From Gammaproteobacteria bacterium (lineage in GTDB: Bacteria > Gemmatimonadota > Gemmatimonadetes > Longimicrobiales > Gaopeijiaceae), in the NCBI GenBank assembly GCA_028819075.1, contig JAPPMM010000037.1, positions 19,856 to 83,855 on the forward strand: a stretch of 64,000 nucleotides of DNA. Direction: 5' to 3'. Position numbers and translations under genes: made by a program. Positions 44,600 through 54,024 of the stretch are shown piece by piece; within the stretch, counting starts at the first letter, position 1; each line of letters starts with the position of its first letter. Below the pieces are notes generated by a model. That model did no database searches, was not told where the DNA came from, and saw only the letters and a list, made by a program, of their open reading frames with translations.

Positions 44600-47368
44600 A
44601 TGAAGCTGAACGTGAGGCATGTTCCCCATTGGACCGCCGCCGTCGCCGCATTCCTGGCCGCGACGGCCCAGGCCGCGGCGGCGCAGCAGCTGCCGGAGGG
44701 CGTCACGGAGGTGGCGTCCGTCGAGGGCATCACCGAGTACCGCCTGGCCAACGGCCTGCGCTTCCTCCTGTTCCCCGACCAGAGCAAGCAGCAGATCACG
44801 GTCAACGTGACCTACATGGTCGGGTCGCGGCACGAGGGGTACGGCGAGACCGGGATGGCGCACCTGCTCGAGCACCTCGTCTTCAAGGGGACGCCCGACC
44901 ATCCCAACATCCCCGACGAGCTGACCGAGCGTGGCGCGTTCCCCAACGGCACCACCTGGTTCGACCGCACCAACTACTTCGAGACCTTCCCGGCTTCGGA
45001 GGATAACCTGGCCTGGGCGATCGACCTGGAGGCGGACCGAATGGTCAACTCGTTCATCGCGCAGGAGGATCTCGAGTCCGAGATGACCGTGGTGCGCAAC
45101 GAGTGGGAGTCGGGCGAGAACCAGCCCATGGCGGTGCTGCAGAAGCGCGTCATGTCGGCGGCCTACGACTGGCACAACTACGGCAACTCCACCATCGGCG
45201 CACGCGCCGACCTGGAGAACGTGCCGATCGAGCGCCTGCAGGCCTTCTACCGCAAGTACTATCAGCCCGACAACGCGCTGGTGGTGATCGCAGGACGCTT
45301 CGAACCGGAGTACGCCATTCAACTGGTGGCCGAGGAATTCGGCGCCATCCCGCGTCCGGATCGCACCGGGGCGAACGAACTGTTCCACACCTACACGGCG
45401 GAGCCCGCCCAGGACGGCGAGCGCACGGTGACCCTGCGGCGCGTGGGCGACGTGCAACTGGTCATGGCCGCCTACCACGTTCCGCCCGGATCCCACGAGC
45501 AGTACGCTGCGGTGGACGTGCTCACCCACGTCCTCGCGACCCGGCCTGCCGGGCGCCTCTACCAGAACCTGGTGGAGCCCGGGCTCGCGGCGAACGCGTT
45601 CGCCTTCGGCTACCAGCTCAACGAGCCGGGCGTGCTGATGGCCGCCGCCCAGGTGCGCCAGGAGGACTCGCTGGAGGACGCCGCGGCCGCAATGCTCACC
45701 ACCCTCGACGAGATGGTCGAGGCGCCGCCCACCGACGAGGAGGTGGAACGGGCCCGGACCGACTACCTGTCGAGCATTGAGCTGGCCTTCAACAACCCGC
45801 AGGGGATCGCGCTGCAGCTGAGCGAATGGGCCTCGATGGGCGACTGGCGCCTCTTCTTCCTGCACCGCGACCGGCTGGAGCAGGTCACGCCCACCGCCGT
45901 TCACCAGGTGGCGCAGGCCTACCTGAAACCCTCCAACCGTACCATCGGCTACTTCTACCCGACGGAGGGGACGCCGGCCCGGGCCGAGATCCCGGAGCCG
46001 CCCGACGTGGCTGCGCTGGTCGCCAACTACACCGGACGCGAGGCCGTGGCCGAGGGCGAGGCGTTCGACCCGACGCCTGCCAACATCGACGAACGCACGG
46101 TGACCACGACGCTGTCCAACGGCGTGGAGGTCGCGCTAATGCCCAAGGAGAACCGCGGCGACGCCGTGAACGTGCAGTTCTCCTTCCGCCACGGCACCGA
46201 AGCCGCGCTCATGGGACGGGCCACGGCCGGATCGCTGGCGGGATCCATGTTGATGCGCGGCACGACCCAGCGCTCGCGCCAGGAGATCAGCGACGAGCTG
46301 GATCGCCTGAGAGCGCAGGGCGGCGTTGGCGGGTCTGCGCTGTCCGCCAGCGGAACGTTCACCACGGTCCGCGAGAACCTTGCCGCCGTCCTCCGTCTGG
46401 CCGGCGAGGTGCTTCGCCAGCCCGCCTTCGATCCCGACGAGTTCGACCTGCTGCGCGAGGAGCGGCTGGCGGCGATCGAGCAGCAGCAGTCGGAGCCCCA
46501 GGCGCTGGTCTTCCAGGCCTTCAACCGGCACCTGAACCGGTTTCCCGAGGAACATCCGCGCTACTCGACCACCTTCGAGGAGGACATCGAGCGCCTGAAC
46601 GCCGCGACGGTCGATGAGGCCAGGGCGTTCTGGTCCGAATTCTACGGAGCCGAGGGCGGCACCATTGCCGTAGTCGGAGACTTCGATCCCGATGAGACGC
46701 TTGGGGTGCTGGAGGAGGTGTTCGGCGGCTGGGAGGCGCCCGAGCCCTACGAGCGCGTCGCGGATCCGTACCTGGAGGTCGAAACCGTCAGCATGGACAT
46801 CGAGACCCCCGACAAGGCGAACGCGTGGATGGTGGCCGTCACCACGTTCCGCATGCGCGACGACGATCCCCGCTATCCGGCGCTGCGCATGGCCGACTTC
46901 ATGCTGGGGGGCGGGTTCCTGAATTCGCGTCTGCCGACCCGCATCCGCCAGGAGGAGGGGCTCTCCTACGGCGTGGGTTCGCAGTTGGCGGTGCCCCCGG
47001 TCGACGATGGCGGGCTGTTCCTTACCTACGCCATCTTCGCCCCTGAAAACGGCGACAGGGTGGTGGACGCGTTCCGCGACGAGTTGCGCAAGGCTCTGGA
47101 GGAAGGGTTCACCCAGGAGGAACTGGATGCGGCGAAACGCGGGTTCCTGGACGCGCAGCAGAACGGACGCTCGAACGACCGCACCCTCGCCGGCCAGCTC
47201 AGCAACAACCTGTTCACCAACCGGACGATGGAGTTCACCGCCGCCCGGGAAGCGGCCATCGAAGCGCTGACGCTGCAGGAGGTCAACTCTGCGCTCCGCG
47301 ACTACGTTTCGCTGGACGACATCTCCATCTTCCGCGCGGGAGACTTCGCCAACAAGCTGATTCCGTAG
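44600..47368 (+). CDS. M16-family zinc protease, exported
   Basis: A 922-aa double-length M16 (pitrilysin-type) metalloprotease. A signal peptide ends near AAAAQQ. The inverted zinc motif HLLEH is at ~88-92 with the distal Glu in MTVVRNEWES. The second half is the inactive M16 partner domain (RNRGD-type loop, then RQEEGLSYGVGSQL), as in single-chain enzymes. The distance from the vWA gene (128 bp) leaves room for its own promoter. The substrate is likely small peptides in the periplasm. Confidence 0.9.
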   Translation: MKLNVRHVPHWTAAVAAFLAATAQAAAAQQLPEGVTEVASVEGITEYRLANGLRFLLFPDQSKQQITVNVTYMVGSRHEGYGETGMAHLLEHLVFKGTPDHPNIPDELTERGAFPNGTTWFDRTNYFETFPASEDNLAWAIDLEADRMVNSFIAQEDLESEMTVVRNEWESGENQPMAVLQKRVMSAAYDWHNYGNSTIGARADLENVPIERLQAFYRKYYQPDNALVVIAGRFEPEYAIQLVAEEFGAIPRPDRTGANELFHTYTAEPAQDGERTVTLRRVGDVQLVMAAYHVPPGSHEQYAAVDVLTHVLATRPAGRLYQNLVEPGLAANAFAFGYQLNEPGVLMAAAQVRQEDSLEDAAAAMLTTLDEMVEAPPTDEEVERARTDYLSSIELAFNNPQGIALQLSEWASMGDWRLFFLHRDRLEQVTPTAVHQVAQAYLKPSNRTIGYFYPTEGTPARAEIPEPPDVAALVANYTGREAVAEGEAFDPTPANIDERTVTTTLSNGVEVALMPKENRGDAVNVQFSFRHGTEAALMGRATAGSLAGSMLMRGTTQRSRQEISDELDRLRAQGGVGGSALSASGTFTTVRENLAAVLRLAGEVLRQPAFDPDEFDLLREERLAAIEQQQSEPQALVFQAFNRHLNRFPEEHPRYSTTFEEDIERLNAATVDEARAFWSEFYGAEGGTIAVVGDFDPDETLGVLEEVFGGWEAPEPYERVADPYLEVETVSMDIETPDKANAWMVAVTTFRMRDDDPRYPALRMADFMLGGGFLNSRLPTRIRQEEGLSYGVGSQLAVPPVDDGGLFLTYAIFAPENGDRVVDAFRDELRKALEEGFTQEELDAAKRGFLDAQQNGRSNDRTLAGQLSNNLFTNRTMEFTAAREAAIEALTLQEVNSALRDYVSLDDISIFRAGDFANKLIP

Positions 47369-47394
47369 GGGACATCAGCGGGGACAGCGCGCCG

Positions 47395-47430
47395 ACGGGC
47401 CGGGGCCTCGAGGCCCCGGCCCGTTCGTTT
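47395..47430 (+). terminator. Hairpin terminator after the M16 protease
   Basis: A perfect 30-nt palindrome (ACGGGCCGGGGCCTC and its complement, 47,395-47,424) followed by TCGTTT. It lies 27 nt after the stop. The very strong stem with a short T-rich tail fits an intrinsic terminator. Confidence 0.6.
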
Positions 47431-47522
47431 GCGTACCGACCAGGCGGACGAATCGCGCGCGCGCCGGGCCGGGCGTACTATTCAGTTCAGATGCCGCTGA
47501 ACCCCGGAACCGCGAGGGCCGC

Positions 47523-48815
47523 ATGCCTGCTTCATCCATGAATCGCCGCGATTTCGCCCGTCTCTTCGCCGCTGGCGGATCTGCCGCCCTCCTCGGCCAT
47601 CCCGCGCTCGAAGGTCTCGCGCGGCGGACCCCGTCCTCGCCGCTCGCCCGCCGCGCCGGCGCCGGCCGTGCAGTGGACTGGGACGAGGTGCGCGCCCGCT
47701 TCCTGATGCCGCCCGAGCTGTCGGTGATGAACGCGGCCAACCTGTGCCCGTCGCCGGCGAGCACGCTGCAGGCGGTGCACGACTACACTGAGCGCATGGA
47801 CCGCGAGCCGGTGCCGAGCTTCCGCCGCGAGATGGCCCGGGTGAAGGAACCCACCCGCGACCGTCTGGCCGAATTCCTGGGCGTCACCCCCGAGGAGATC
47901 CTCATCACGCGCAACACCAGCGAGGCGAACAACTGGGTCTCGACCGGCCTGCAACTGGGGCTGGGCGACGAGGTCGTGATCATGCGCGACAACCACCCCA
48001 GCAACAACCTCGCCTGGAAGGCCAAGGGACAGCGCTTCGGCTACACCGTGCGTGAAATCGAGCCGGCGAGCCCGCATCCCGGGGCCGACTATTACGTGCA
48101 GGCGTTCCGTGAAGCGATCACGCCGAGTACCCGGGTGATCTCGTTCACTCACCTGACCAACACCGCGGGGGACCTCTTCCCGGCGCGCGAACTGTGCGCA
48201 CTGGCGCGCGAGCACGGCGTGTTCTCGGTCGTCGACGGCGCCCAGTCCTTCGGCCTCTTCGACATCGACCTCTCCGAAGTGCAGCCCGACTTCTATACCG
48301 GAAGCGCGCACAAGTGGCCCTGCGGCCCCAAGGAGACCGGGGTGCTGTACGTGAACGCCCGCGTCCACGACCGCTTCTGGCCCACCATGTACAGCGCCTA
48401 CACCGGGTCACGGGGTCTCGCGCGCACGCACGAGGGCCTGGGCCAGCGCGACGAGCCCGCCATCCGCGCCTTCGGTGCCCAGATCGAGTTCCTGCAGGAG
48501 ATCACGATGGCCGAGGTGGAGGCCCGCAGCCGCGAGCTCGCGACCGCGCTGGTCGAGGAGCTTTCCGCTCTCGACGGCGTGCACATGTGGACCTCGCAGG
48601 AGCCCTCGCGGCGCGCGGCCGTGGTCACCTTCCGCCCGGGCGAACTCTCACCGGGCGATGTAGTGGGCGCGCTGGAGAACGACGGCGTCGTGGCTGCGTC
48701 GCGCGGCGGGAGCGACCGCACCGGCGTGCGCCTCTCGCCCCACTTCTACAACTCGCACACGGACGTGGAGCGCGCGGTGTCGGCTGTCCGGGGCTATCTG
48801 CGGACGGGGCTGTAG
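47523..48815 (+). CDS. Tat-exported class V aminotransferase (cysteine desulfurase-like fold)
   Basis: A 430-aa PLP enzyme with a Tat signal (MNRRDFARLFAAGGSAALLG). The PLP Lys lies in TGSAHKWPCGPKETG and the cofactor Asp in VVDGAQSFGLFD. TRNTSEANNWVSTGL fits the isopenicillin-N epimerase/CsdA-like group. Export of a PLP enzyme is uncommon and makes a biosynthetic housekeeping role unlikely. The substrate is not known. An ATG 5 codons later is an equal start option. Confidence 0.85.
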   Translation: MPASSMNRRDFARLFAAGGSAALLGHPALEGLARRTPSSPLARRAGAGRAVDWDEVRARFLMPPELSVMNAANLCPSPASTLQAVHDYTERMDREPVPSFRREMARVKEPTRDRLAEFLGVTPEEILITRNTSEANNWVSTGLQLGLGDEVVIMRDNHPSNNLAWKAKGQRFGYTVREIEPASPHPGADYYVQAFREAITPSTRVISFTHLTNTAGDLFPARELCALAREHGVFSVVDGAQSFGLFDIDLSEVQPDFYTGSAHKWPCGPKETGVLYVNARVHDRFWPTMYSAYTGSRGLARTHEGLGQRDEPAIRAFGAQIEFLQEITMAEVEARSRELATALVEELSALDGVHMWTSQEPSRRAAVVTFRPGELSPGDVVGALENDGVVAASRGGSDRTGVRLSPHFYNSHTDVERAVSAVRGYLRTGL

Positions 48816-48867
48816 CCCCGTGGATCTTGCTCGGCACCGGTAGTCAAACTGGCGCCCTTCGCCCAAC

Positions 48868-48893
48868 ATGACTAGGTTACATGACCAAGTTAC
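48868..48893 (+). promoter_or_regulatory. Tandem operator-like repeat before the antitoxin gene
   Basis: ATGACTAGGTTAC directly followed by ATGACCAAGTTAC (11 of 13 identical), ending just before the GGAGGGG ribosome site of the Phd gene. Autoregulation by Phd-type antitoxins through such sites is usual. Confidence 0.45.
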
Positions 48894-48905
48894 GGAGGGG
48901 TCGCC

Positions 48906-49130
48906 ATGCAATTCAACATCCACGAGGCCAAGACCCAACTTTCCAGGCTCATCAAGCTGGCGCTGGAGGGTGAAGAGGTCATCATCGCGAAGCGGCGCAA
49001 GCCGTTGGTGCGGCTGGTCGTCCTCCCCGGTGTGGGGGACAGGCCCACGCTGGGCACAGGCAGGGGGTTGGTCCGGCGCATTGGCGACGATTTCGATGAG
49101 CCGCTGACCGACTTCGCGGAGTACCGGTGA
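48906..49130 (+). CDS. Phd/YefM-family antitoxin
   Basis: A 74-aa protein. MQFNIHEAKTQLSRLIKLAL plus EEVIIAKRRKPLVRLV is the Phd DNA-binding fold. The C-terminal tail (LTDFAEYR) should wrap the toxin. The toxin's GTG start follows its stop without a gap. A strong GGAGGGG ribosome site supports the start. Confidence 0.9.
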   Translation: MQFNIHEAKTQLSRLIKLALEGEEVIIAKRRKPLVRLVVLPGVGDRPTLGTGRGLVRRIGDDFDEPLTDFAEYR

Positions 49131-49517
49131 GTGCGGTTGCTCGTCGACACGCACGCGCTGCTCTGGGCGATTGATTCGCCGGAGAAACTGGGTCGGAAAG
49201 CGCGGGAGGTCCTGAAGGCTCCCGGCCAGCGAATCTTCGTGAGCACCGTCAGCCTCTGGGAAATCGCGATCAAGGTCAGTCTGGACCGCCTCGATCTGGA
49301 CCCCGACTGGCGCGAGATCATCGAGTCCGGGCTGGCACACATGCACGGTCGCTGGCTTACCATCAAGCCCGCCCATTGCGGCATTGTGGCCACGCTGCCC
49401 TGGTGGCATCGGGATCCGTTCGACCGGATGCTGGTCGCGCAAGCGATCTCGGAAGACCTGGCGCTCGTGACCCGCGACCGCCTGATGGCCGACTACGGCG
49501 TGCGGGTGATCTGGTAG
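49131..49517 (+). CDS. VapC-like PIN-domain toxin
   Basis: A 128-aa PIN ribonuclease. The acidic metal residues are visible: DTHALLW, SLWEIAIK, DPFDRMLVAQA and TRDRLM. GTG start. It is a type II toxin partner of the Phd-like gene just before; it likely cleaves tRNA or other RNA, as PIN toxins do. Its end lies 4 nt from that of the convergent S46 peptidase. Confidence 0.9.
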   Translation: MRLLVDTHALLWAIDSPEKLGRKAREVLKAPGQRIFVSTVSLWEIAIKVSLDRLDLDPDWREIIESGLAHMHGRWLTIKPAHCGIVATLPWWHRDPFDRMLVAQAISEDLALVTRDRLMADYGVRVIW

Positions 49518-49521
49518 TCGG

Positions 49522-51759
49522 TCACCCCCCGCTGCGCAGCTCCTCCACGATGCGGTCTGCCAGGTAGACCTCCTCGAGTGCCTCGAGGATGCCGCGCACG
49601 TCCACCGACACGGCGCGCGCGCGGTCGGTCAGGAATATGTACTCGCCGGAGAGCCCCTCGGTGTTGCTGTCGAAGGCCAGCCCCACCAGCTCCAGCTCCG
49701 CGTTGACGAGGGGCGAGCCCGAGTTCCCGCCGATGATGTCGTTGGTGGACACGAAGTTGATCGGCGTGGACAGGTCGGGGTCGCCGGGCGGATCGAGCCA
49801 GCGCCCGGGCAGATCCCACTCGCCGTCCCCGGTCCCTCCCGCCATATGGGAGTAGTGGCGGTCGTAGAGGCCGTAGAAGGTGGTCACCACCGGGGCGAAG
49901 GTGCCGTTGTACTCGTACTCCGACACCACGCCGTCGGCGATGCGGAGCGAGAAGGTGGCGTCGGGAGGGACATCGGTCCCGTAGACCTCGAAACGCGCCC
50001 GCCCCAGCGCCGCCGCGATCTGCTCCTCTTCGGCGGAGATGGGCCCGAGCGCCTGCTGGAAGGGGCCGATGCCCGAGATGAGGGCGCCCAGGAGCAGCAT
50101 CGCCGGGTCGCCCATGCCCGCTGTGCCGCTGCGGACGGCGTCGACCGCGCCCGCCGAGTCCGCGAGCACGCTCTCGGCCACGATGGAGGCGGCGACATCC
50201 TCCGGGCTCCGCCCGCCGAGGACGCTGGTGGCGAGCGGGGAATCGGGGCCGTAACTCGCCGAGATGTCGCGCAGGCGGGCGGCCAGCAGCAGCTCCTGCA
50301 GCGCCGCCGGCTGCCCCGGCACTTCGCTCAGCGAGGTCATCACCCCCTCGAGCGCCTCGGCGGGCGCTCCGGCGCGCGACCCGTTGGCGTACTGGAAGGC
50401 GAAGAGCGCGCGTGACAGCACCGCACTCTCGTAGTCCGGGCTGGCGAAGGCCAGGAACGACCCGAAACCGCCGGCCACCAGGGCCTTCCGCTCCTGCAGC
50501 TCCGCGATCTGTGCGATCAGCCCGCCGTATTCCTCCGCGAGCTCGGGATCGGCCTCGAGCGCTTCCTGGAACGCCCGTTCCTGGTCGCGGCGCTTCGCCA
50601 GGATCACCGGGTCGTGCAGCCCGCGCAGGATCCCCCCATAGGCCTCCTGCGTGTTGATCAGCGAGAAGATGGTGTTGCGCAGATCCATCGCCTCGCCGGC
50701 CTCCGGGTCCATGTCGTAGAAGGCCTCGAGCGCGTCGATGCGGTTGTTGACGAAGGCGAGCAGCCCCTTGTCGGAGACATCGCGCCGGAATTCGAGCTCG
50801 GCCACGGTCTGGATGCGGCTGGTCGAGCCGGGATTGCCGACCATGAACACGGCATCGCCGCTCTCCACCCCGGTCTCGCTCCAGCGGAAGAAGTTGTCGC
50901 TGGTGTCGAGCGGATCGCCGTCCTCGTAGACGCGCAGGAAGGTGAAATCGAGGGCGTAGCGCGGGTAGGTGAAATTGTCAGGGTCCCCGCCGAAGTAGCC
51001 GACGGACAACTCGGGCGCCATCACCATGCGCACGTCGGTGTAGCGCCGGAAGACGTAGGCCGAGGTGCGTCCGCCGTTGTAGAGCGAGACCATCTCCACC
51101 TCGAAGCCGGCGTCCTCGCCCCCGTATTCCTCCGAGATGCGTGCCGCGATCTCCTCCTCGGCCGATGCGCGCGCCTGCGAGCGGGCCTGGGGTTCGTTGA
51201 TGCCCTCGAGAGCGGCGTCCATCTCCGCCGTCACGTCGCGGATCGCGATGAGCCGGTCGGCCTCGAATTCCTCGATCGCCCGTTCTTCCTCCATGCTCTC
51301 CGCGTAGAACCCGTCGTCCAGCAGGCTCTCTCCCTCCCGGGACACCGCGGATATGTGCTCGCGCGCGCAATGGTGGTTGGTGAGCACCAGCCCGTCGCCC
51401 GACACGAAGGACGCCGAGCAGCCGGGGATGCGCAGCGCCCCCAATCGGGCCCGGCGGAACCAGACCGAGTCAGCGTCGATGCCGTACGCGTCGCGCAGGT
51501 AGTCGGCGGGAGGGTTCTCGAAGGTCCACATGCGCCCGTTGTCGAAGCGGCCGGCGCGCACGGTGTCGAGGCCGGCGACCTGGGGCGGGGCAACAGCGAC
51601 AGCGGGAGGGGCCGGCGGCGCGGGGGTGTCGGCCTCCATTACAGGGTCGGCCCGCTCGGGCGCGGGCGGGTCGGTGGCCATCTGGGGCATCGGGGCGGCA
51701 CCGCCGCCGCACGCCAGCGCGATCAGGCCCGCAAGGGCATAGGTATGTCGAGTTCTCAC
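49522..51759 (-). CDS. S46 dipeptidyl-peptidase, lipoprotein
   Basis: A 745-aa exopeptidase of the DPP7/DPP11 family that removes dipeptides from the N-terminus of periplasmic peptides. The chosen GTG start overlaps the upstream stop (GTGA) and yields a lipoprotein signal (LAGLIALAC). A Pro/Ala-rich linker (~20-55) follows. Catalytic His lies in LVLTNHHCARE, Asp in FTYPRYALDFTFLR, and Ser in GGNSGSPLVN. It ends an operon with the Mo-hydroxylase genes; it may simply be co-transcribed. Confidence 0.9.
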   Translation of the reverse strand: MRTRHTYALAGLIALACGGGAAPMPQMATDPPAPERADPVMEADTPAPPAPPAVAVAPPQVAGLDTVRAGRFDNGRMWTFENPPADYLRDAYGIDADSVWFRRARLGALRIPGCSASFVSGDGLVLTNHHCAREHISAVSREGESLLDDGFYAESMEEERAIEEFEADRLIAIRDVTAEMDAALEGINEPQARSQARASAEEEIAARISEEYGGEDAGFEVEMVSLYNGGRTSAYVFRRYTDVRMVMAPELSVGYFGGDPDNFTYPRYALDFTFLRVYEDGDPLDTSDNFFRWSETGVESGDAVFMVGNPGSTSRIQTVAELEFRRDVSDKGLLAFVNNRIDALEAFYDMDPEAGEAMDLRNTIFSLINTQEAYGGILRGLHDPVILAKRRDQERAFQEALEADPELAEEYGGLIAQIAELQERKALVAGGFGSFLAFASPDYESAVLSRALFAFQYANGSRAGAPAEALEGVMTSLSEVPGQPAALQELLLAARLRDISASYGPDSPLATSVLGGRSPEDVAASIVAESVLADSAGAVDAVRSGTAGMGDPAMLLLGALISGIGPFQQALGPISAEEEQIAAALGRARFEVYGTDVPPDATFSLRIADGVVSEYEYNGTFAPVVTTFYGLYDRHYSHMAGGTGDGEWDLPGRWLDPPGDPDLSTPINFVSTNDIIGGNSGSPLVNAELELVGLAFDSNTEGLSGEYIFLTDRARAVSVDVRGILEALEEVYLADRIVEELRSGG

Positions 51760-52175
51760 GGGTTGGTCCCCCGGGCGGCATCCTGGATATCGAGGATCTC
51801 GTCGATCAGAAAGAGGTCGGTGAGCAAGGCCCGGAAGTGGATGGAGGCGTTCAGGTTGTCGATGAGCTGGGAGCTGACCCACTTCTGGGCGGAGACCAGT
51901 TGCACGGCCGCCAGGGTGCTTTCCGCATCCCGGCCCAGCACCTCGGCCATCCCGCGATACGCCGCAGCCGGCGTCAGCCCCGCCGCTTCCGCCAGGGCCG
52001 CAACCCCTTCGCCCAGTCCATCGAGGGCTTCTTCGGTCCTGGCGAGGAACTGCCGCACCTGACCGCTGGAAGCACCAGGGCCTGTACCCGCAGCTCCCTG
52101 GGCCGCGTAGGCCAGGAAGAACTCGTAGCTTTCCTCGATCGCCTCGATGCGGGCGCGCAACTCGCTCCGGGTCAA
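51756..52175 (-). CDS. Helical hypothetical protein between cytochrome b and S46 peptidase
   Basis: A 139-aa soluble, all-helical protein with no signal peptide. The start is a TTG overlapping the cytochrome b stop (TTGA), and the stop overlaps the peptidase GTG. I recognise no family. Tight coupling on both sides suggests it serves the Mo-enzyme complex, perhaps in assembly, but nothing in the sequence proves it. Confidence 0.6.
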   Translation of the reverse strand: MTRSELRARIEAIEESYEFFLAYAAQGAAGTGPGASSGQVRQFLARTEEALDGLGEGVAALAEAAGLTPAAAYRGMAEVLGRDAESTLAAVQLVSAQKWVSSQLIDNLNASIHFRALLTDLFLIDEILDIQDAARGTNP

Positions 52176-53008
52176 GTCTGTTCCGGCAGCTGCCCCTGCG
52201 GGCCGTCTCCTGCCCAGCGCTCGGGGTCGTGGTGCTCGAGGTAGTCCTTCCGGTTCACGAAGCCGTTGAACATCGACATCGTGATCCACCACTTGTCGGG
52301 CCGAATCGCGAAGTAGATGTGCGCGATCACCAGCGAGATCAGCGCCACGCCGCTCAGCCCGTGCACCACGTAGACCACGCCCCACATCGCATCCGAGAGG
52401 ATGTAGGGGTTGCGCGCCCAGAACCAGGTGTCGACCCGGAACATCATGAGCACGCCCGTGGCCACGGCGGCGAAGGTAACGACCACGATGGCGTGGTGGT
52501 ACATCTTGTGGTCGAGCGGATACTTGGCCGCCTTCGGGCCCTCCGGCTGCTCCTTGCCGAAGAAGCGCTTCACCTCGCGCTTGGCGGTCTCCACATCGTC
52601 CCTGCCCACCCACATGGACCAGAAGTCCTGCCAGAAGGTGGAGTGGATGATGTGGTAGACGACCGTCAGGATCAGCAGCACGCCGGCCAGCCAGTGAATG
52701 GTCACCCACGGAAACTGGATCCCCGCCCACGGGAAGAAGGCGGTGACCAGCAGGGCGAACATGGAGATGGCCATCAGCCAGTGGAACGCCCGCGCGGAAA
52801 AGGTGTGGCGCAGGATGCGCGCGGGCAGGCCCGGGGGGGCCGGCGCGTCATCGCCGTGACCGTTGGCGGTGGCCAGGCTGCGCACCCACAGGGCGTGCCC
52901 GGTCACGAAGACGATGCCCGCGATCAGCGCGGCCCACATCAGGTCGAAGGAGATCCCGATCAGGACCTCCTGATTCCATGGATTGGCGGCCCTGCGCCAG
53001 AGCTCCAC
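52172..53008 (-). CDS. Cytochrome b561-like membrane subunit
   Basis: A 278-aa multi-TM cytochrome b of the formate dehydrogenase gamma/b561-type. Likely heme His residues sit in TM segments (ARAFHWLMAISMF, TIHWLAGVLL, YHIIHS, HKMYHHAIVV, VHGLSGVAL, IAHIYFA). It would pass electrons from the periplasmic molybdenum enzyme to the quinone pool. It starts 2 nt after the FAD-subunit stop, and its own stop overlaps the next gene. Confidence 0.85.
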   Translation of the reverse strand: MELWRRAANPWNQEVLIGISFDLMWAALIAGIVFVTGHALWVRSLATANGHGDDAPAPPGLPARILRHTFSARAFHWLMAISMFALLVTAFFPWAGIQFPWVTIHWLAGVLLILTVVYHIIHSTFWQDFWSMWVGRDDVETAKREVKRFFGKEQPEGPKAAKYPLDHKMYHHAIVVVTFAAVATGVLMMFRVDTWFWARNPYILSDAMWGVVYVVHGLSGVALISLVIAHIYFAIRPDKWWITMSMFNGFVNRKDYLEHHDPERWAGDGPQGQLPEQT

Positions 53009-53010
53009 CT

Positions 53011-54009
53011 CTACACCTCCGCGCGCACGGCTCGCCGCACCAGATTCTTCATGAGCGGGAGCTTGTACGCGTTGTGGCGCAGCGGCTGGGCACGGCGAAT
53101 GGCGATGTCACCGGCTGCGACGCCGATGTCGTCGGTCGGCGCCTGGCCGATGACCGCGCGCTCGGCCTCGTCGAGCCGCATGGGGTAGGGCGCGACCCCG
53201 TTGACCGAGATGCGCGCGTCCTGGATCGTGCCGCCCGAGGTGCGCATCGCCGATGCGACGGTGACCAGCGAGAAGTCCCACGACTGGCGGTCGCGGATCT
53301 TCTCGAAGTAGAAGTCAGCGCCGGCCCAGGTACCCGGAATGCGGATCGCGGTGAGCAGGTCGCCGGGCTCCATGACGGTCATGCGCTCGATGTCGATGCC
53401 GGGGCCGATGAAGAAATCCTCGGCGTCGTACACGGTCTCGCCGGACGAATTGGTTACCACCATCTGCGCGTCCAGCGCGATCGTGGCGGGCGCGGTGTCC
53501 GAGGGATTGATCGCCACGCAGCGGCTGGCGCCGAAGACGCAGTGCTCGGCGTTCATGGCCTTGGGGGCGGAGGCGTAACAGATGTTTCCGCCCGCGCGGT
53601 AGCAGGGCCATCCGCCGCGGTAGTACCAGCAGCGGGTGTCCTGGGCGAGGTTGCCGCCGAGGGTGCCCTGGTTGCGGATCTGGGGCGTGGCCACGTGCTC
53701 GGCGGCCTGGGCGAGCAACCCGAAGCGTCCGACGATGTCGGGATGGGTTGCCACCTCGGTGAGGGAGGTCATCGGCCCGATGACGAGCCCGTCACCATCG
53801 GCGCGGATGCCGCTCAGTTCTTCAATGCCCCCGAGGTCCACGATGGCTTCGGGGCGCTTGATGCGGTCCTTGAACCAGTCGAAGCTGTCGAGTCCGCCCG
53901 CCAGTACCCAGGAGTTTTCCCCGTACTGGTCGAGCAGGTTGAGTGCGTCGCCGATGCTCGCCGGCTGGAAGAGCTCGCACGGCGGGATCATGTCGCGAAT
54001 GACGGCCAT
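53011..54009 (-). CDS. FAD-binding subunit of molybdenum hydroxylase (CoxM/XdhB type)
   Basis: A 332-aa medium subunit. FAD-site motifs include LAGGLDSFDWFKDRI and IRNQGTLGGNLAQD. A Cys-rich loop follows: five Cys within DTRCWYYRGGWPC..., GNICYAS, AEHCVFGASRC. A similar four-Cys loop in 4-hydroxybenzoyl-CoA reductase beta carries a [4Fe-4S] cluster, so an extra cluster is possible. It has no signal peptide, so it would be co-exported with the Tat-signal small subunit. Confidence 0.88.
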   Translation of the reverse strand: MAVIRDMIPPCELFQPASIGDALNLLDQYGENSWVLAGGLDSFDWFKDRIKRPEAIVDLGGIEELSGIRADGDGLVIGPMTSLTEVATHPDIVGRFGLLAQAAEHVATPQIRNQGTLGGNLAQDTRCWYYRGGWPCYRAGGNICYASAPKAMNAEHCVFGASRCVAINPSDTAPATIALDAQMVVTNSSGETVYDAEDFFIGPGIDIERMTVMEPGDLLTAIRIPGTWAGADFYFEKIRDRQSWDFSLVTVASAMRTSGGTIQDARISVNGVAPYPMRLDEAERAVIGQAPTDDIGVAAGDIAIRRAQPLRHNAYKLPLMKNLVRRAVRAEV

Positions 54010-54024
54010 GGTCGGAGCCTCCGA

